DNA from: Streptomyces olindensis
GTDB taxonomy: Bacteria; Actinomycetota; Actinomycetes; Streptomycetales; Streptomycetaceae
DNA: 64,000 nucleotides
Direction: 5' to 3'
Assembly (NCBI GenBank): GCA_000696115.1
Contig: JJOH01000019.1
Span: 310,001-374,000 of the forward strand
Part shown: positions 15,481 through 23,371 of the stretch, piece by piece
Layout of the letters: each line of letters starts with the position of its first letter
Numbering within the stretch: position 1 is the first letter of the stretch
Program-made: the position numbers and the translations under genes
The notes under the pieces: generated by a model
What the model saw: the letters and a program-made list of their open reading frames with translations, nothing else
Told to the model about the DNA's origin: nothing
Databases searched by the model: none

Positions 15481-16460
15481 GGGGTGAGCCGACCGGTGGC
15501 CACGAGGTCCTCGATCTCGTCCAGGGCCGCGACGAGTTCCGGGGCGACGGCCTCCTGGACCCAGCGCTCCTGCTCCGCGCCGACCTCGCGCGGGACCGTC
15601 TCGGTGAGCATGATCAGGTAGAGGTAGGACCGGTACAGGGCGAGGCGGAGCCGGGCCGGGGCGTCGAACTCCGCCCGGCCCCCGGCCTCCCGGTACCCCG
15701 CAAGGAACGCCTCGTCCTTCCTGATGTCCCCCAGCAGCGCCAGGGAGACGAAGTCGGCCAGGGGGTCGCCCCAGAACATGCGCTCGCCGTCGATGAGACC
15801 GCCGATGCGGGCCCCGCCGTCCGAGCGGTCGACCATGATGTTGCCGGGCCACAGGTCGAAGTGGACGAGGCGGGGGACGGTGACCTCGTCGAGGGCACCG
15901 TACGCGGACCCGGCGGTACGGGCCACCGCGTCGGCGGACCGGGGCAGCCGGGCCTCGTAGCGCCGGGCGTCGTCGAGCACGGCGTCGAACATCGTCGTGA
16001 ACGCGGTCCGCCAGTCGGGCGCGAGCGGTCCGAGGGCGCCGGAGGGGTAACCGTGGCCGGGGCCCGTCACGCCGTGGAGCCGGGCCACGTGGCCGCCCAG
16101 CTCGGTGCGCAGCGCGGTCCGTTCCCGGTCCGTGAGCGAGTCGCCCCAGGTTTCGCCCGGGCAGGCCGTCATCAGCAGGAAGTCGTCGCCCAGGGACACC
16201 AGCCGCGGCGCCGGGACGCCGACGCGGGCGGCCGAGCGGTAGAACTCCGCCTCCGACACGAGCAGCCGGCGCTCGTGCCGCATGCCGGGGACGGCCGCGG
16301 GGGGCGGGACCTTCAGCACGTAGCGGCCGCCGTCGGTGAGGCGGAGTTCCTCGACGGTGTTGTACGTGCCCCCGGTCAGCGGGGCGAGGTGGGCGAGGCC
16401 GCCGGGGTCCAGGCCCGCCTCCCCGAGAATGCGCCGGGCCCGTTCCCAGGAGTCCACCAC
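15477..16460 (-). CDS. Aminoglycoside-phosphotransferase-family kinase (APH fold)
   Basis: 327 aa. The catalytic loop is 'RLVHFDLWPGNIMVDR' (HxDxxxxN) and the Mg-binding segment is 'GGLIDGERMFWGDPLADFVSL'. The N-lobe has 'GGTYNTVEELRLTDGGRYVLKVP' with the ATP-binding Lys. It likely phosphorylates a small hydroxylated compound; it need not be an antibiotic-resistance enzyme. Two GTG codons stand in tandem; the first (16460) follows a GGGGAGGGG run. The start is 29 bases after the stop of the P450-reductase, so the two form an operon and the kinase may act on an oxygenated product. Its 3' end abuts the ROK remnant. Confidence 0.82.
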   Translation of the reverse strand: MVDSWERARRILGEAGLDPGGLAHLAPLTGGTYNTVEELRLTDGGRYVLKVPPPAAVPGMRHERRLLVSEAEFYRSAARVGVPAPRLVSLGDDFLLMTACPGETWGDSLTDRERTALRTELGGHVARLHGVTGPGHGYPSGALGPLAPDWRTAFTTMFDAVLDDARRYEARLPRSADAVARTAGSAYGALDEVTVPRLVHFDLWPGNIMVDRSDGGARIGGLIDGERMFWGDPLADFVSLALLGDIRKDEAFLAGYREAGGRAEFDAPARLRLALYRSYLYLIMLTETVPREVGAEQERWVQEAVAPELVAALDEIEDLVATGRLTP

Positions 16461-16489
16461 CGTGCGCCCACCCCTCCCCTTCGCCGCGG

Positions 16490-19400
16490 TCAGCCGGCCG
16501 CGTACACGTCCTCGACGTAACGCCCGTCCGCGATCAGCCCGTCGAGCCACTGCTCGGCGGCCCGCTCGTCGGCGTCCGGCGTGTGCTTGCGGTACAGGGT
16601 ACGGAACGCCTCCCGCACCCCGGGCGCCATCCGCGAACCGTCGCCGCACACGTACACCCGCGCACCGGCGTCCAGCAGCGCCCAGACCTCCTCGGCCTCG
16701 GCGGCGATGCGGTGCTGCACGAACCGCACCTCGCCCTCGGGGGCCGCGCTGAAGGCGGGGCGCAGGGAGACCGCCCCGGCGGTCTCGGCGGCGCGCAGTT
16801 CCTCCGCGTGCAGGAAGTCCGCGTCCGGCGCGTCGCAGCCGAAGTAGCAGACGGCGGGGGCGAGTTCGGCGCCCCGTGCGAGGGCCGCCGCACGGTCGGC
16901 GATCGCGCCGCGGAACGGGGCGAGACCGGTGCCCGCCGCGATCATGACGACCGGTGCGGAGCCGCCGTCGGCGTCCATGCGGAAGGCCTCCCGGCAGGGC
17001 TGCACGCGCGCGTACACCGTGTCGCCGGGCCGGACGGTGGCGAGGTGGCCGGAACCGGTGCCCCGGTAGACGCCCCTGCCCGAGCGGGCGGGCGCCCGGA
17101 GCAGGGAGACCATCAGGTCCACGTGGCCGGGGTCGACGGCGGGCGAGGAGGAGATGGAGTAGTGGCGCGGGCGCAGCGGGGTGAGGAGGTCGAGGAGGCG
17201 CGGCCAGTCCAGGGCGCCGCGCAGGGCCGGGTGGTCCTCCAGGATCTCCACGAGGGTGCGCGGGTCGTCGGTGAGGGCGGCCAGGGCCGCGCGCTCGGGC
17301 GGGCAGGGGTTGGCGGCGGCGAGCGCGGCCAGTTGACCGGCGGTCGGGCGCTCCTGCAACTCCACGTGGTGGGTGAGGAGATGGCGTACCGTCACGGGGC
17401 GGTCCACGGCGATGCCGTCGCGGCGGGGGCGGGTGGCGCGGATGTCCAGGACGGTGTCGGGGTCGGCGCCGAGCGCGGCGGCGGCGCGGGCGACGAGGTC
17501 CGGGGCGTTGGCGGGGAGCACGGTGAGGTGGTCGGCCGTGCGGTAGGTGACGCCGTCCGGCAGCGCCACGCGGACGAACCGCTTGCGGCGCGGGTGGCCG
17601 GGCGCGGTGAGGTCGTGGGCCTCGGTGACCCGCATGGGGACGAGGCCGTGCCGTTCGGCGAGGGCGTCCAGGGGGCCGCCGGTCAGGGCGCGGACCTCGT
17701 AGGCGGCCGTGGGCTCGCCGGTGTCCGGGGCGGTGGCGTCCGGGTCGCCGTACCGCTCCAGGAGGGCGGTGCGCAGGGCGGCGGTGAACGCGCGGACGGT
17801 GCCGGTGAGGTCGCCGGAGGCGTCGGCGGCGGCGCGCTCCAGCAGGCGGGTCGCGCCGGACTCGGCGAGCCGCTCGTCGATCCGGGTGGGGACGTGCTGG
17901 TAGGTGGCGGCCCAGTTGCGGTCGCCGACGCCGAGGACGGCGTAGGTCACGCCGGTCAGGTCGTGGGTCTCCTCCAGCCGGGCGGCGAAGGCGGTGGCGT
18001 CGTCGGTGGGGCGGCCGTTGTAGGAGGCGGCCGTGATGACCACGGGCCGGTCGGTGGGCAGGCCGTCGGCGTACGCGTCCAGGGGCGCCACCCGCGTCTC
18101 GCAGCCGAGTGCGGCGGCCTCGTCGGCGAGTTGGGCGGCGAAGTCGCGGCAGGTGCCGTAGTTGCTGCCGTGCAGGAAGAGGGCGGCGGTGCCGGGGCGG
18201 ACGCGGGCGGGCAGGCCCTGCGGTTCGGCCGACCGGGCCTGCTGGGCCGGGGCGGCGCCGGGCAGCGGCGGGTGGACGCGGTCGGCGGAGGTGCGCGGGG
18301 CGAGCGTGAGGGTGAAGCCCTCGGGCTTGAGGGTGAGGGTCTCCTTGACCGTGAGCCGGTAGTCGGCGTGGTCGCGCAGCCGGTAGCGGTGGACGAGCAT
18401 GGCCAGCAGCATGGTCGCCTCGTGCAGCGCGAACTGCCGCCCGATGCAGGCGCGTTCGCCGGTGCCGAACGGCTTGAAGGCGTGCACCGGGCGCTCGGCC
18501 TCGGCTTCGGGCGTGAAGCGGGAGGGGTCGAACAGCTCGGGGTTGTCGCCCCAGACGGGCTGCCGGTGCAGCATCGGCGTGAGCACCAGGGCGGACTGGC
18601 CGGCGCGCAGCGGGATGCGGCCGCCGAGCAGGGTGTCCTCGCGGGCCTGCCGGGCGAACACGGCGGCCGTGGGCCAGAGCCGGAGCGCCTCGTTGAGGAC
18701 CTGGCGGGTGTAGGTCAGCCTGCCGACCTCGTCGTAGGTCGGCTCGGGGTCGGCCTGGTCGCCCCACAGCTCGTCGGCCTCGCGCCGCACCAGGTCGAGC
18801 GCGGTGGGGTGCTTGGCGAGGTAGTACAGGGCGAAGGACATGGCGCCGGACGTGGTCTCGTGGCCGGCGATCAGGAAGGTGATGACCTGGTTGCGGATGT
18901 TGGCGGCGTCGAGGGTGGTGCCGTCGGCCGGGTGCTCGGCGGTGAGCATCAGGCCGAGGAGGTCGTCGGCCTGGCTCTGGTCGGTGCCGGTGCGGGCGGC
19001 GATGACGTCGTCGACGACCCGGGCGAGGTGGGCGGCGTCGTCCCGGAAGGCCGCGTCCGCCGCGGAGTGGTCCCGGCCCGGGACGCGGGCGAGGCGGGTC
19101 ATGCTCCACTCCAGGCAGCGGACCATCGACTCGACGAAGGGGTGCGGCTCGGGCCGCTCGAAGGAGCCGAAGTCGTAACCGAACCCGGCCAGTCCGATGG
19201 TGTCGAGCGTCATGCGGGTCATGTCGTCGGGGACGTTCACCGGCCGTCCGGCGCGGGCGTCGCGGTCCCAGGACGCGATGAGCCGGCGGGCCACCTTCAG
19301 CATCACGGGGTGGTAGGTCCGCATCGAGCCGAGCGCGAAGGCGGGCATGAGGATGTCGTGCGCCTTGGCCCAGTTGGGCTCGTCGTTGTACGCGGTGAAC

Positions 19401-19675
19401 AGGCCGTCGGCGGCGAACTCTCGGACGTTCTCCAGGCCGGGCCCGATGTGCTTGGCGAACCGCTGCTCGTCCGCGAGGTCGGCCACGAGGTCCAGGTCGC
19501 CCACGAACAGGGTGTCCCGCCCGTACAGCCGCCGCACGAAGACGGGCCCGTGCTCGCGCATCAGGTCCATGGCCTGCTGGACGGGCGCACCGCCGGGTCC
19601 GGTGGCGGAGATGTCGGCGACGGGGACGCCGGGGAGGGAGTCTGCGGTGGGGGGAGTCTGTCCGGTGGGGGGCAT
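16490..19675 (-). CDS. Self-sufficient cytochrome P450/NADPH-P450 reductase fusion (CYP102 type)
   Basis: 1061 aa, like P450 BM3 (about 1048 aa). Haem domain, about 1-470: I-helix 'FLIAGHETTSGAMSF', ExxR in 'NEALRLWPTA', haem ligand Cys about 410 in 'FGTGERACIGRQFA'. FMN domain, about 490-640: 'LFLHGSNYGTCRDFA', 'VLGVGDRNWAATYQ'. FAD/NADPH domain, about 670-1061: 'RHYSISSSPAVD', 'MIAAGTGLAPFRGA', 'VYVCGDGSRMAPGV'. It should hydroxylate or epoxidise long-chain fatty acids with NADPH and O2 without a separate reductase. I believe it matches the CYP102B subfamily known from S. coelicolor. A PAS/LuxR regulator is divergent. Confidence 0.93.
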   Translation of the reverse strand: MPPTGQTPPTADSLPGVPVADISATGPGGAPVQQAMDLMREHGPVFVRRLYGRDTLFVGDLDLVADLADEQRFAKHIGPGLENVREFAADGLFTAYNDEPNWAKAHDILMPAFALGSMRTYHPVMLKVARRLIASWDRDARAGRPVNVPDDMTRMTLDTIGLAGFGYDFGSFERPEPHPFVESMVRCLEWSMTRLARVPGRDHSAADAAFRDDAAHLARVVDDVIAARTGTDQSQADDLLGLMLTAEHPADGTTLDAANIRNQVITFLIAGHETTSGAMSFALYYLAKHPTALDLVRREADELWGDQADPEPTYDEVGRLTYTRQVLNEALRLWPTAAVFARQAREDTLLGGRIPLRAGQSALVLTPMLHRQPVWGDNPELFDPSRFTPEAEAERPVHAFKPFGTGERACIGRQFALHEATMLLAMLVHRYRLRDHADYRLTVKETLTLKPEGFTLTLAPRTSADRVHPPLPGAAPAQQARSAEPQGLPARVRPGTAALFLHGSNYGTCRDFAAQLADEAAALGCETRVAPLDAYADGLPTDRPVVITAASYNGRPTDDATAFAARLEETHDLTGVTYAVLGVGDRNWAATYQHVPTRIDERLAESGATRLLERAAADASGDLTGTVRAFTAALRTALLERYGDPDATAPDTGEPTAAYEVRALTGGPLDALAERHGLVPMRVTEAHDLTAPGHPRRKRFVRVALPDGVTYRTADHLTVLPANAPDLVARAAAALGADPDTVLDIRATRPRRDGIAVDRPVTVRHLLTHHVELQERPTAGQLAALAAANPCPPERAALAALTDDPRTLVEILEDHPALRGALDWPRLLDLLTPLRPRHYSISSSPAVDPGHVDLMVSLLRAPARSGRGVYRGTGSGHLATVRPGDTVYARVQPCREAFRMDADGGSAPVVMIAAGTGLAPFRGAIADRAAALARGAELAPAVCYFGCDAPDADFLHAEELRAAETAGAVSLRPAFSAAPEGEVRFVQHRIAAEAEEVWALLDAGARVYVCGDGSRMAPGVREAFRTLYRKHTPDADERAAEQWLDGLIADGRYVEDVYAAG

Positions 19676-19701
19676 GACGCGGCAACTGCCTTTCGCGGTA
19701 C

Positions 19702-19770
19702 GGAAGTACTGCTTCCAGCGTGGTCCACGGGCCCCGGCGGGCGAGGTCACCGCCCTACATGATTGTGTAG
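19702..19770. promoter_or_regulatory. Two inverted repeats in the CYP102 divergent promoter
   Basis: GGAAG-TACTG-CTTCC occupies 19702-19716, 27 bases upstream of the P450 start. CTACA-TGATTG-TGTAG occupies 19755-19770, midway to the PAS/LuxR gene. The second sits in the most AT-rich part of the gap. Either may be the binding site of the neighbouring regulator. Confidence 0.4.
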
Positions 19771-19826
19771 TACAAGCAGACGCGTCGCTCTTGCGCGGCA
19801 GCGACCCGGCGTGGCAGGAGAGAACC

Positions 19827-20474
19827 GTGGACCTGGCCCGGCTGGAGGCCGTGGTGTGGCGCAACCGCGCGCTGCTCCTCTTCGACCGGATCGCGATGCC
19901 GGTGGCGGTGTGCGACGTGTACGGGGCGGTGCTGCTGGCCAATCCGGCGATGGCCGCGGAGTGCGGTACGACGCCGGGGCGGCTGCGCGGCCGGGACGTG
20001 CTGGACCTGTTCAGCCCGCGGGAGGCGACGCAGGTGGAGCGGATCGCCGAGGCGCTGCGGATGCGGCGCCGCTCGCGCTACCAGGTGTCGGTGCGCTGGC
20101 GGGCGCCCGGCGGCGCGGAGCGGTACGGGGAGCTGACGGCGGACCCGGTGAGCGACACGGTGGAGGACACGCCGGCGCTGCTGGTGATGCTGCGGGTGGA
20201 GGGCGAACGCGAGCGGCCCCCTGCGGACGCCCCCGCCGGGCAGTCCCGGGTCACCCCGGTGGAGGCCCGCATCCTCGCCCTCCTGGCCGGCGGCGCCACC
20301 ACGGCCCGGGCGGCACGCGAGACCGGCCTCACCTCCGACGGCGTGACCTACCACCTGCGCCGCCTGTCCTCCCGCTGGAACGCCGCCAACCGCACGGAAC
20401 TGGTGGCCCGGGCCTACGCGCTGGGGGTGCTCACGCCGGGTGTGTGGCCACCGGAGGCCTCCGCCCCGGAGTAG
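19827..20474 (+). CDS. PAS-domain LuxR-type transcriptional regulator
   Basis: 215 aa from GTG 19827 (AGGAG six bases upstream). Residues 15-115 form a PAS-like sensor: 'LFDRIAMPVAVCDVYGAVLLANPAMA', then 'RLRGRDVLDLFSP'. The C-terminal 65 residues are a GerE-type helix-turn-helix: 'TPVEARILALLAGGATTARAARETGLTSDGVTYHLRRLSSRW'. There is no receiver domain, so it should respond directly to a ligand. Being divergent from the fatty-acid-type P450, it is the likely regulator of that operon. Its last 61 bases overlap the convergent DUF3626 gene. Confidence 0.8.
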   Translation: MDLARLEAVVWRNRALLLFDRIAMPVAVCDVYGAVLLANPAMAAECGTTPGRLRGRDVLDLFSPREATQVERIAEALRMRRRSRYQVSVRWRAPGGAERYGELTADPVSDTVEDTPALLVMLRVEGERERPPADAPAGQSRVTPVEARILALLAGGATTARAARETGLTSDGVTYHLRRLSSRWNAANRTELVARAYALGVLTPGVWPPEASAPE

Positions 20475-21328
20475 GCCGTGCCCGCGCCCTCCGGGGCGCC
20501 GAAGCGGGCCAGGGTGTGCCAGACCATCTTGAGGTCCTGCGGGTCGTAGCGACCGGTCCGGGCGGCGTCGCCGATGGCCCGGGGGTCGACGAGGCCGTCC
20601 CGGGCGATCCGGGCCCCCAGCTCGGCGTACTCCCGTCCGCGGTAGTCGCCGTGGCGCCGCAGCGCGGCCACCGTGAGCCGGTAGCCGGGGTGCCACTCGA
20701 CCGGGCAGGGCAGCCGCAGGGCGGCGGCCTCGACGGGCGTGCCGCGGTAGCAGGCGTCCAGTACGAGGGCCTCCACGTCGCGGGCGAGGTCGACACCGCC
20801 GTGCACCTGCGCCTCGATGTAGTCGTCGAGGGCGTCCCGGTCGTCCGCCTCGGCCAGCGCGATCAGCGACATCCCGGCCGCGACGCCGAAGTCGGCCGGT
20901 TCGGCGGCGCTGTCGGGGTAGCAGAACGTGGCGCGGTCGAGGGCCGCGGCGCGCAGCCGGAAGTGGGAGGAGCCGAACCGGGGTGCCGCGCCGACCACCT
21001 GCCGGCGGAAGTCCAGGGCGCCGTACACGGGCCGCTCGTGCCCGGCCGCGGTGTCGTACGCGCCGCCGAAGATCCTGCTCTCCCAGCGCCACCGGTCGCC
21101 CCCGGGGTGGGCGGTGAGACCGCCGTTGCCGGTACCGGTGACGAACTGCGAGTGGTACCTGCCGTCCCGCGCCATCGTGGCGAGGACGGGCCGGCCGCCC
21201 GCGGTCCGGTCCGGGTGGAAGTTCAGTGTGATGCGCAGGCGCGCGTCGACGGCGGGTCCCGCCGAGCGGGCCGCCACATGACGCAGCGCCGCACGGGCAC
21301 ACGGACTGTCGACCCCGTGGAAATCCAT
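20414..21328 (-). CDS. DUF3626-domain protein
   Basis: 304 aa. It carries the DUF3626 signature: 'RITLNFHPDRTAGGRPVLATMARDGRYHSQFVTG', 'GNGGLTAHPGGDRWRWESRIFGGAYD', 'GSSHFRLRAAALDRATFCYPDS' and 'VEWHPGYRLTVAALRRHGDYRG'. The family is uncharacterised; conserved His and Asp residues hint at a metal or nucleotide chemistry, which I cannot confirm. ATG 21328 follows GAGGGGGAG. It overlaps the PAS/LuxR gene tail to tail and is divergent from the FBP gene with a strong palindrome between them. Confidence 0.8.
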   Translation of the reverse strand: MDFHGVDSPCARAALRHVAARSAGPAVDARLRITLNFHPDRTAGGRPVLATMARDGRYHSQFVTGTGNGGLTAHPGGDRWRWESRIFGGAYDTAAGHERPVYGALDFRRQVVGAAPRFGSSHFRLRAAALDRATFCYPDSAAEPADFGVAAGMSLIALAEADDRDALDDYIEAQVHGGVDLARDVEALVLDACYRGTPVEAAALRLPCPVEWHPGYRLTVAALRRHGDYRGREYAELGARIARDGLVDPRAIGDAARTGRYDPQDLKMVWHTLARFGAPEGAGTAYSGAEASGGHTPGVSTPSA

Positions 21329-21371
21329 TGGCTCCCCCTCGCCGCCGATGTTTAACCTGACCCGGAAACAG

Positions 21372-21390
21372 AACCTAGGACCCCTAGGTT
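21372..21390. promoter_or_regulatory. Perfect 8-bp inverted repeat AACCTAGG-ACC-CCTAGGTT
   Basis: Two CCTAGG boxes in a perfect 19-base palindrome sit 28 bases before the FBP start and 44 bases from the DUF3626 start. CTAG is rare in such DNA, so chance is unlikely. Probable operator for one or both genes. Confidence 0.6.
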
Positions 21391-21417
21391 TCGGCGACGA
21401 CGACCAGGAGCCCTCCC

Positions 21418-21912
21418 ATGAGATCACTCACCGAGCAGGACATCCGCAACTCATTTGTCAACTGCTCCAAGGGAGAGGCCAAGCGCCTGGCCGTGCCCCG
21501 GGATCTCGCCGAGCGTCCCTGGGACGATCTCGACTTCCTCGGGTGGCGGGATCCGGGGGCGCCCGACCGGAGCTATCTGGTGACCGAGCGCCAGGGGCGG
21601 CTCGTCGGCGTGGCGATGCGCTTCCAGACCGCGCAGCGCGGGTTCCTGCACCGCAGCATGTGCTCGCTGTGCCTGACGACGCACCCGCGCGGCGGTGTCT
21701 CGCTGATGACCGCCCGGAAGGCGGGGGCCGCCGGACGCGAGGGGAACTCCGTCGGCGTGTACATGTGCACCGACCTCGCCTGTTCGCTGTACGTACGCGG
21801 GAAGAAGCTGCCGGAGACCGGCGCCCGTTTCGAGGAGAGCCTCACGCTTGAGGAGCAGATCGACCGGACCACGGGCCATCTGGCCGCCTTCCTCGACAAG
21901 CTCTACGCCTGA
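21418..21912 (+). CDS. FBP-domain protein with treble-clef zinc finger
   Basis: 164 aa. It matches the family annotated as FBP (C-terminal treble-clef zinc-finger domain, related to elongation-factor-G-binding protein): 'MCSLCLTTHPRGG' and 'GVYMCTDLACSLYVRGKK' supply two Cys pairs for zinc. The N-terminus 'SLTEQDIRNSFVNCSKGEAKRLAVP' is also typical. Relatives bind EF-G and include fusidic-acid resistance proteins; the actinobacterial short form is not proven to do this. Transcription starts near the CCTAGG palindrome. It is soluble, with no signal sequence. Confidence 0.82.
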   Translation: MRSLTEQDIRNSFVNCSKGEAKRLAVPRDLAERPWDDLDFLGWRDPGAPDRSYLVTERQGRLVGVAMRFQTAQRGFLHRSMCSLCLTTHPRGGVSLMTARKAGAAGREGNSVGVYMCTDLACSLYVRGKKLPETGARFEESLTLEEQIDRTTGHLAAFLDKLYA

Positions 21913-21956
21913 CCGCCCTCCCCCGCCCCTTTCCCCCAGGGCATTGGCGTCCTTCG

Positions 21957-21986
21957 TGGATACGTTCGATCATGGATACGTTCGAT
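21957..21986. repeat. 14-bp direct repeat (period 16) at the FUSC gene start
   Basis: TGGATACGTTCGAT occurs at 21957-21970 and 21973-21986; the second copy includes the first two bases of the putative start codon. It may be a tandem protein-binding site or a small duplication. Confidence 0.5.
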
Positions 21987-23271
21987 GCGCCAGGGGAAGG
22001 GGAACAGCCCGAGGATGCGAGAGGTACGTAAGTGGACGGCGCACGCGACGCGGGTCCTGAACAAACGCCGTGACCCCGTGGTCGTCCAGACGCTGCGGTC
22101 CGCGACCGCGGCGACGATCGCCTACGTCATCGCGCTGCGGCTGAGCCCCGAGAAGGCACCCCTCACCGCTCCCCTGACGGCCCTGCTGGTGGTCCAGGTG
22201 ACGCTGTACGCCACGCTCACCAACGGCTTCCGGCGGGTGAACGCCGTGGTCGCCGGGGTCCTCGTCGCCATCGCGTTCAGCCTGCTGGTGGGTCTGACGT
22301 GGTGGAGCCTGGCCCTGCTGATCGTGGCCGCGCTGGCCGTGGGGCGGCTGGTCCGGGTGGAGGAGTACGTCCCCGAGGTCGCGATCAGCGCGATGCTCGT
22401 CCTCGGGGTCACCACCGTCGGGGACACCGCCTGGGCCCGGGTCCTGGAGACGCTGATCGGTGCCGTCGTCGGGCTCGGCTGCAATCTGCTGCTGGCTCCG
22501 CCGGTGTGGGTGGAGGAGGCCGGCGAGTCCATCGAGGGCCTGGCCCGCCGGCTGCGGCAGCTGATGCTGCGCCTGGGCGAGGAGGCCGCCGCCCGCGGCA
22601 CGCCCGTCGACCGTGCGGCGGAGCAGCTCCACGAGGCGCGCCGCCTGGACCACGACATCGTCGAGGTGGACGCCGCCCTCCGGCAGGCCGAGGACAGCCT
22701 GCGGCTCAACCCGCGCGTCCGCGAGGGCCTGCTGCACCGGGTGGTGCTGCGCACCGGCCTGGACACGCTGGAGATCTGCACGGTCGTCCTGCGGGTGCTC
22801 GCCCGTTCCCTCACCGACCTGGCGAAGGAACGCGAGCCGGAGCCGCTGTTCGAGGCCGAGACGGGCGCCACGCTGGAGCAGCTGCTGTCCGAGATCGCCG
22901 ACGCCGTGGTGAGTTTCGCGGTGCTGGTCACCACCCATCTCAGCGCCAGCGCCGAGTCGGCGGAGGAACGTCTCGCCGCGGAACTGCGCACCGCGGCGGG
23001 CACCCGCGACAAGCTGGCCCTGCTGCTGCGCGAGGAGGCGGAGCGCGACCCGCGGCACTGGCAGCTTCCGGGCGCCGTCCTGACGGAGGTCAACCGGATC
23101 CTCGACGAACTCGACACCGAGCACCGCACCCGTCGCCTGCTGGAGGAACTGGACCGGGTGTCGCGGGAGCAGCGCGTGCGGATGCCGCGCCTGACGCGGA
23201 TGCGGGAGCGCCTGGGCGTTCAGGAGCAGCTGTGGCAGAACCGGACCGGGGTCGGCAGGCGTTCGCGCTGA
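21985..23271 (+). CDS. FUSC-like membrane protein with long helical C-terminus
   Basis: 428 aa. Membrane spans fall between residues 35 and 160: 'ATAATIAYVIALRL', 'LTALLVVQVTLYATLTNG', 'VVAGVLVAIAFSLLVGL', 'LALLIVAALAVGRLV', 'VAISAMLVLGVTTVG', 'LIGAVVGLGCNLLLAPPV'. A cytoplasmic, mostly helical region to residue 428 contains charged heptad-like stretches such as 'EERLAAELRTAAGTRDKLAL'. It shares the layout of the protein at 12002 (aromatic acid exporter/FUSC group). Start is 21985 or 22015; neither has a well-spaced ribosome site. Substrate unknown. Confidence 0.75.
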   Translation: MRQGKGNSPRMREVRKWTAHATRVLNKRRDPVVVQTLRSATAATIAYVIALRLSPEKAPLTAPLTALLVVQVTLYATLTNGFRRVNAVVAGVLVAIAFSLLVGLTWWSLALLIVAALAVGRLVRVEEYVPEVAISAMLVLGVTTVGDTAWARVLETLIGAVVGLGCNLLLAPPVWVEEAGESIEGLARRLRQLMLRLGEEAAARGTPVDRAAEQLHEARRLDHDIVEVDAALRQAEDSLRLNPRVREGLLHRVVLRTGLDTLEICTVVLRVLARSLTDLAKEREPEPLFEAETGATLEQLLSEIADAVVSFAVLVTTHLSASAESAEERLAAELRTAAGTRDKLALLLREEAERDPRHWQLPGAVLTEVNRILDELDTEHRTRRLLEELDRVSREQRVRMPRLTRMRERLGVQEQLWQNRTGVGRRSR

Positions 23272-23371
23272 GGGAGTGCGGGACGACCACGAGCCCTGGC
23301 GTTGCACCCGACGGGTGATCCACGCCAAGGTGGCTGTCGCGACGGGGACGAGTGACGACCTGAGGGGTGAC

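Noticed and set aside
15477..16460. Aminoglycoside-resistance gene
   Set aside because: The APH fold is shared by many metabolic kinases, and the operon with a P450 gives no link to aminoglycosides.
15477..19685. A 1402-codon minus-strand open frame across the P450 gene
   Set aside because: Only its last 327 codons (the APH-fold kinase) read as protein. The rest is Arg/Pro/His-rich sequence out of frame with the P450-reductase.
16583..19762. A 1059-codon plus-strand open frame opposite the P450 gene
   Set aside because: Gly/Val/Ala/Arg-rich antisense shadow typical of GC-rich genes; no domain text and no ribosome site.
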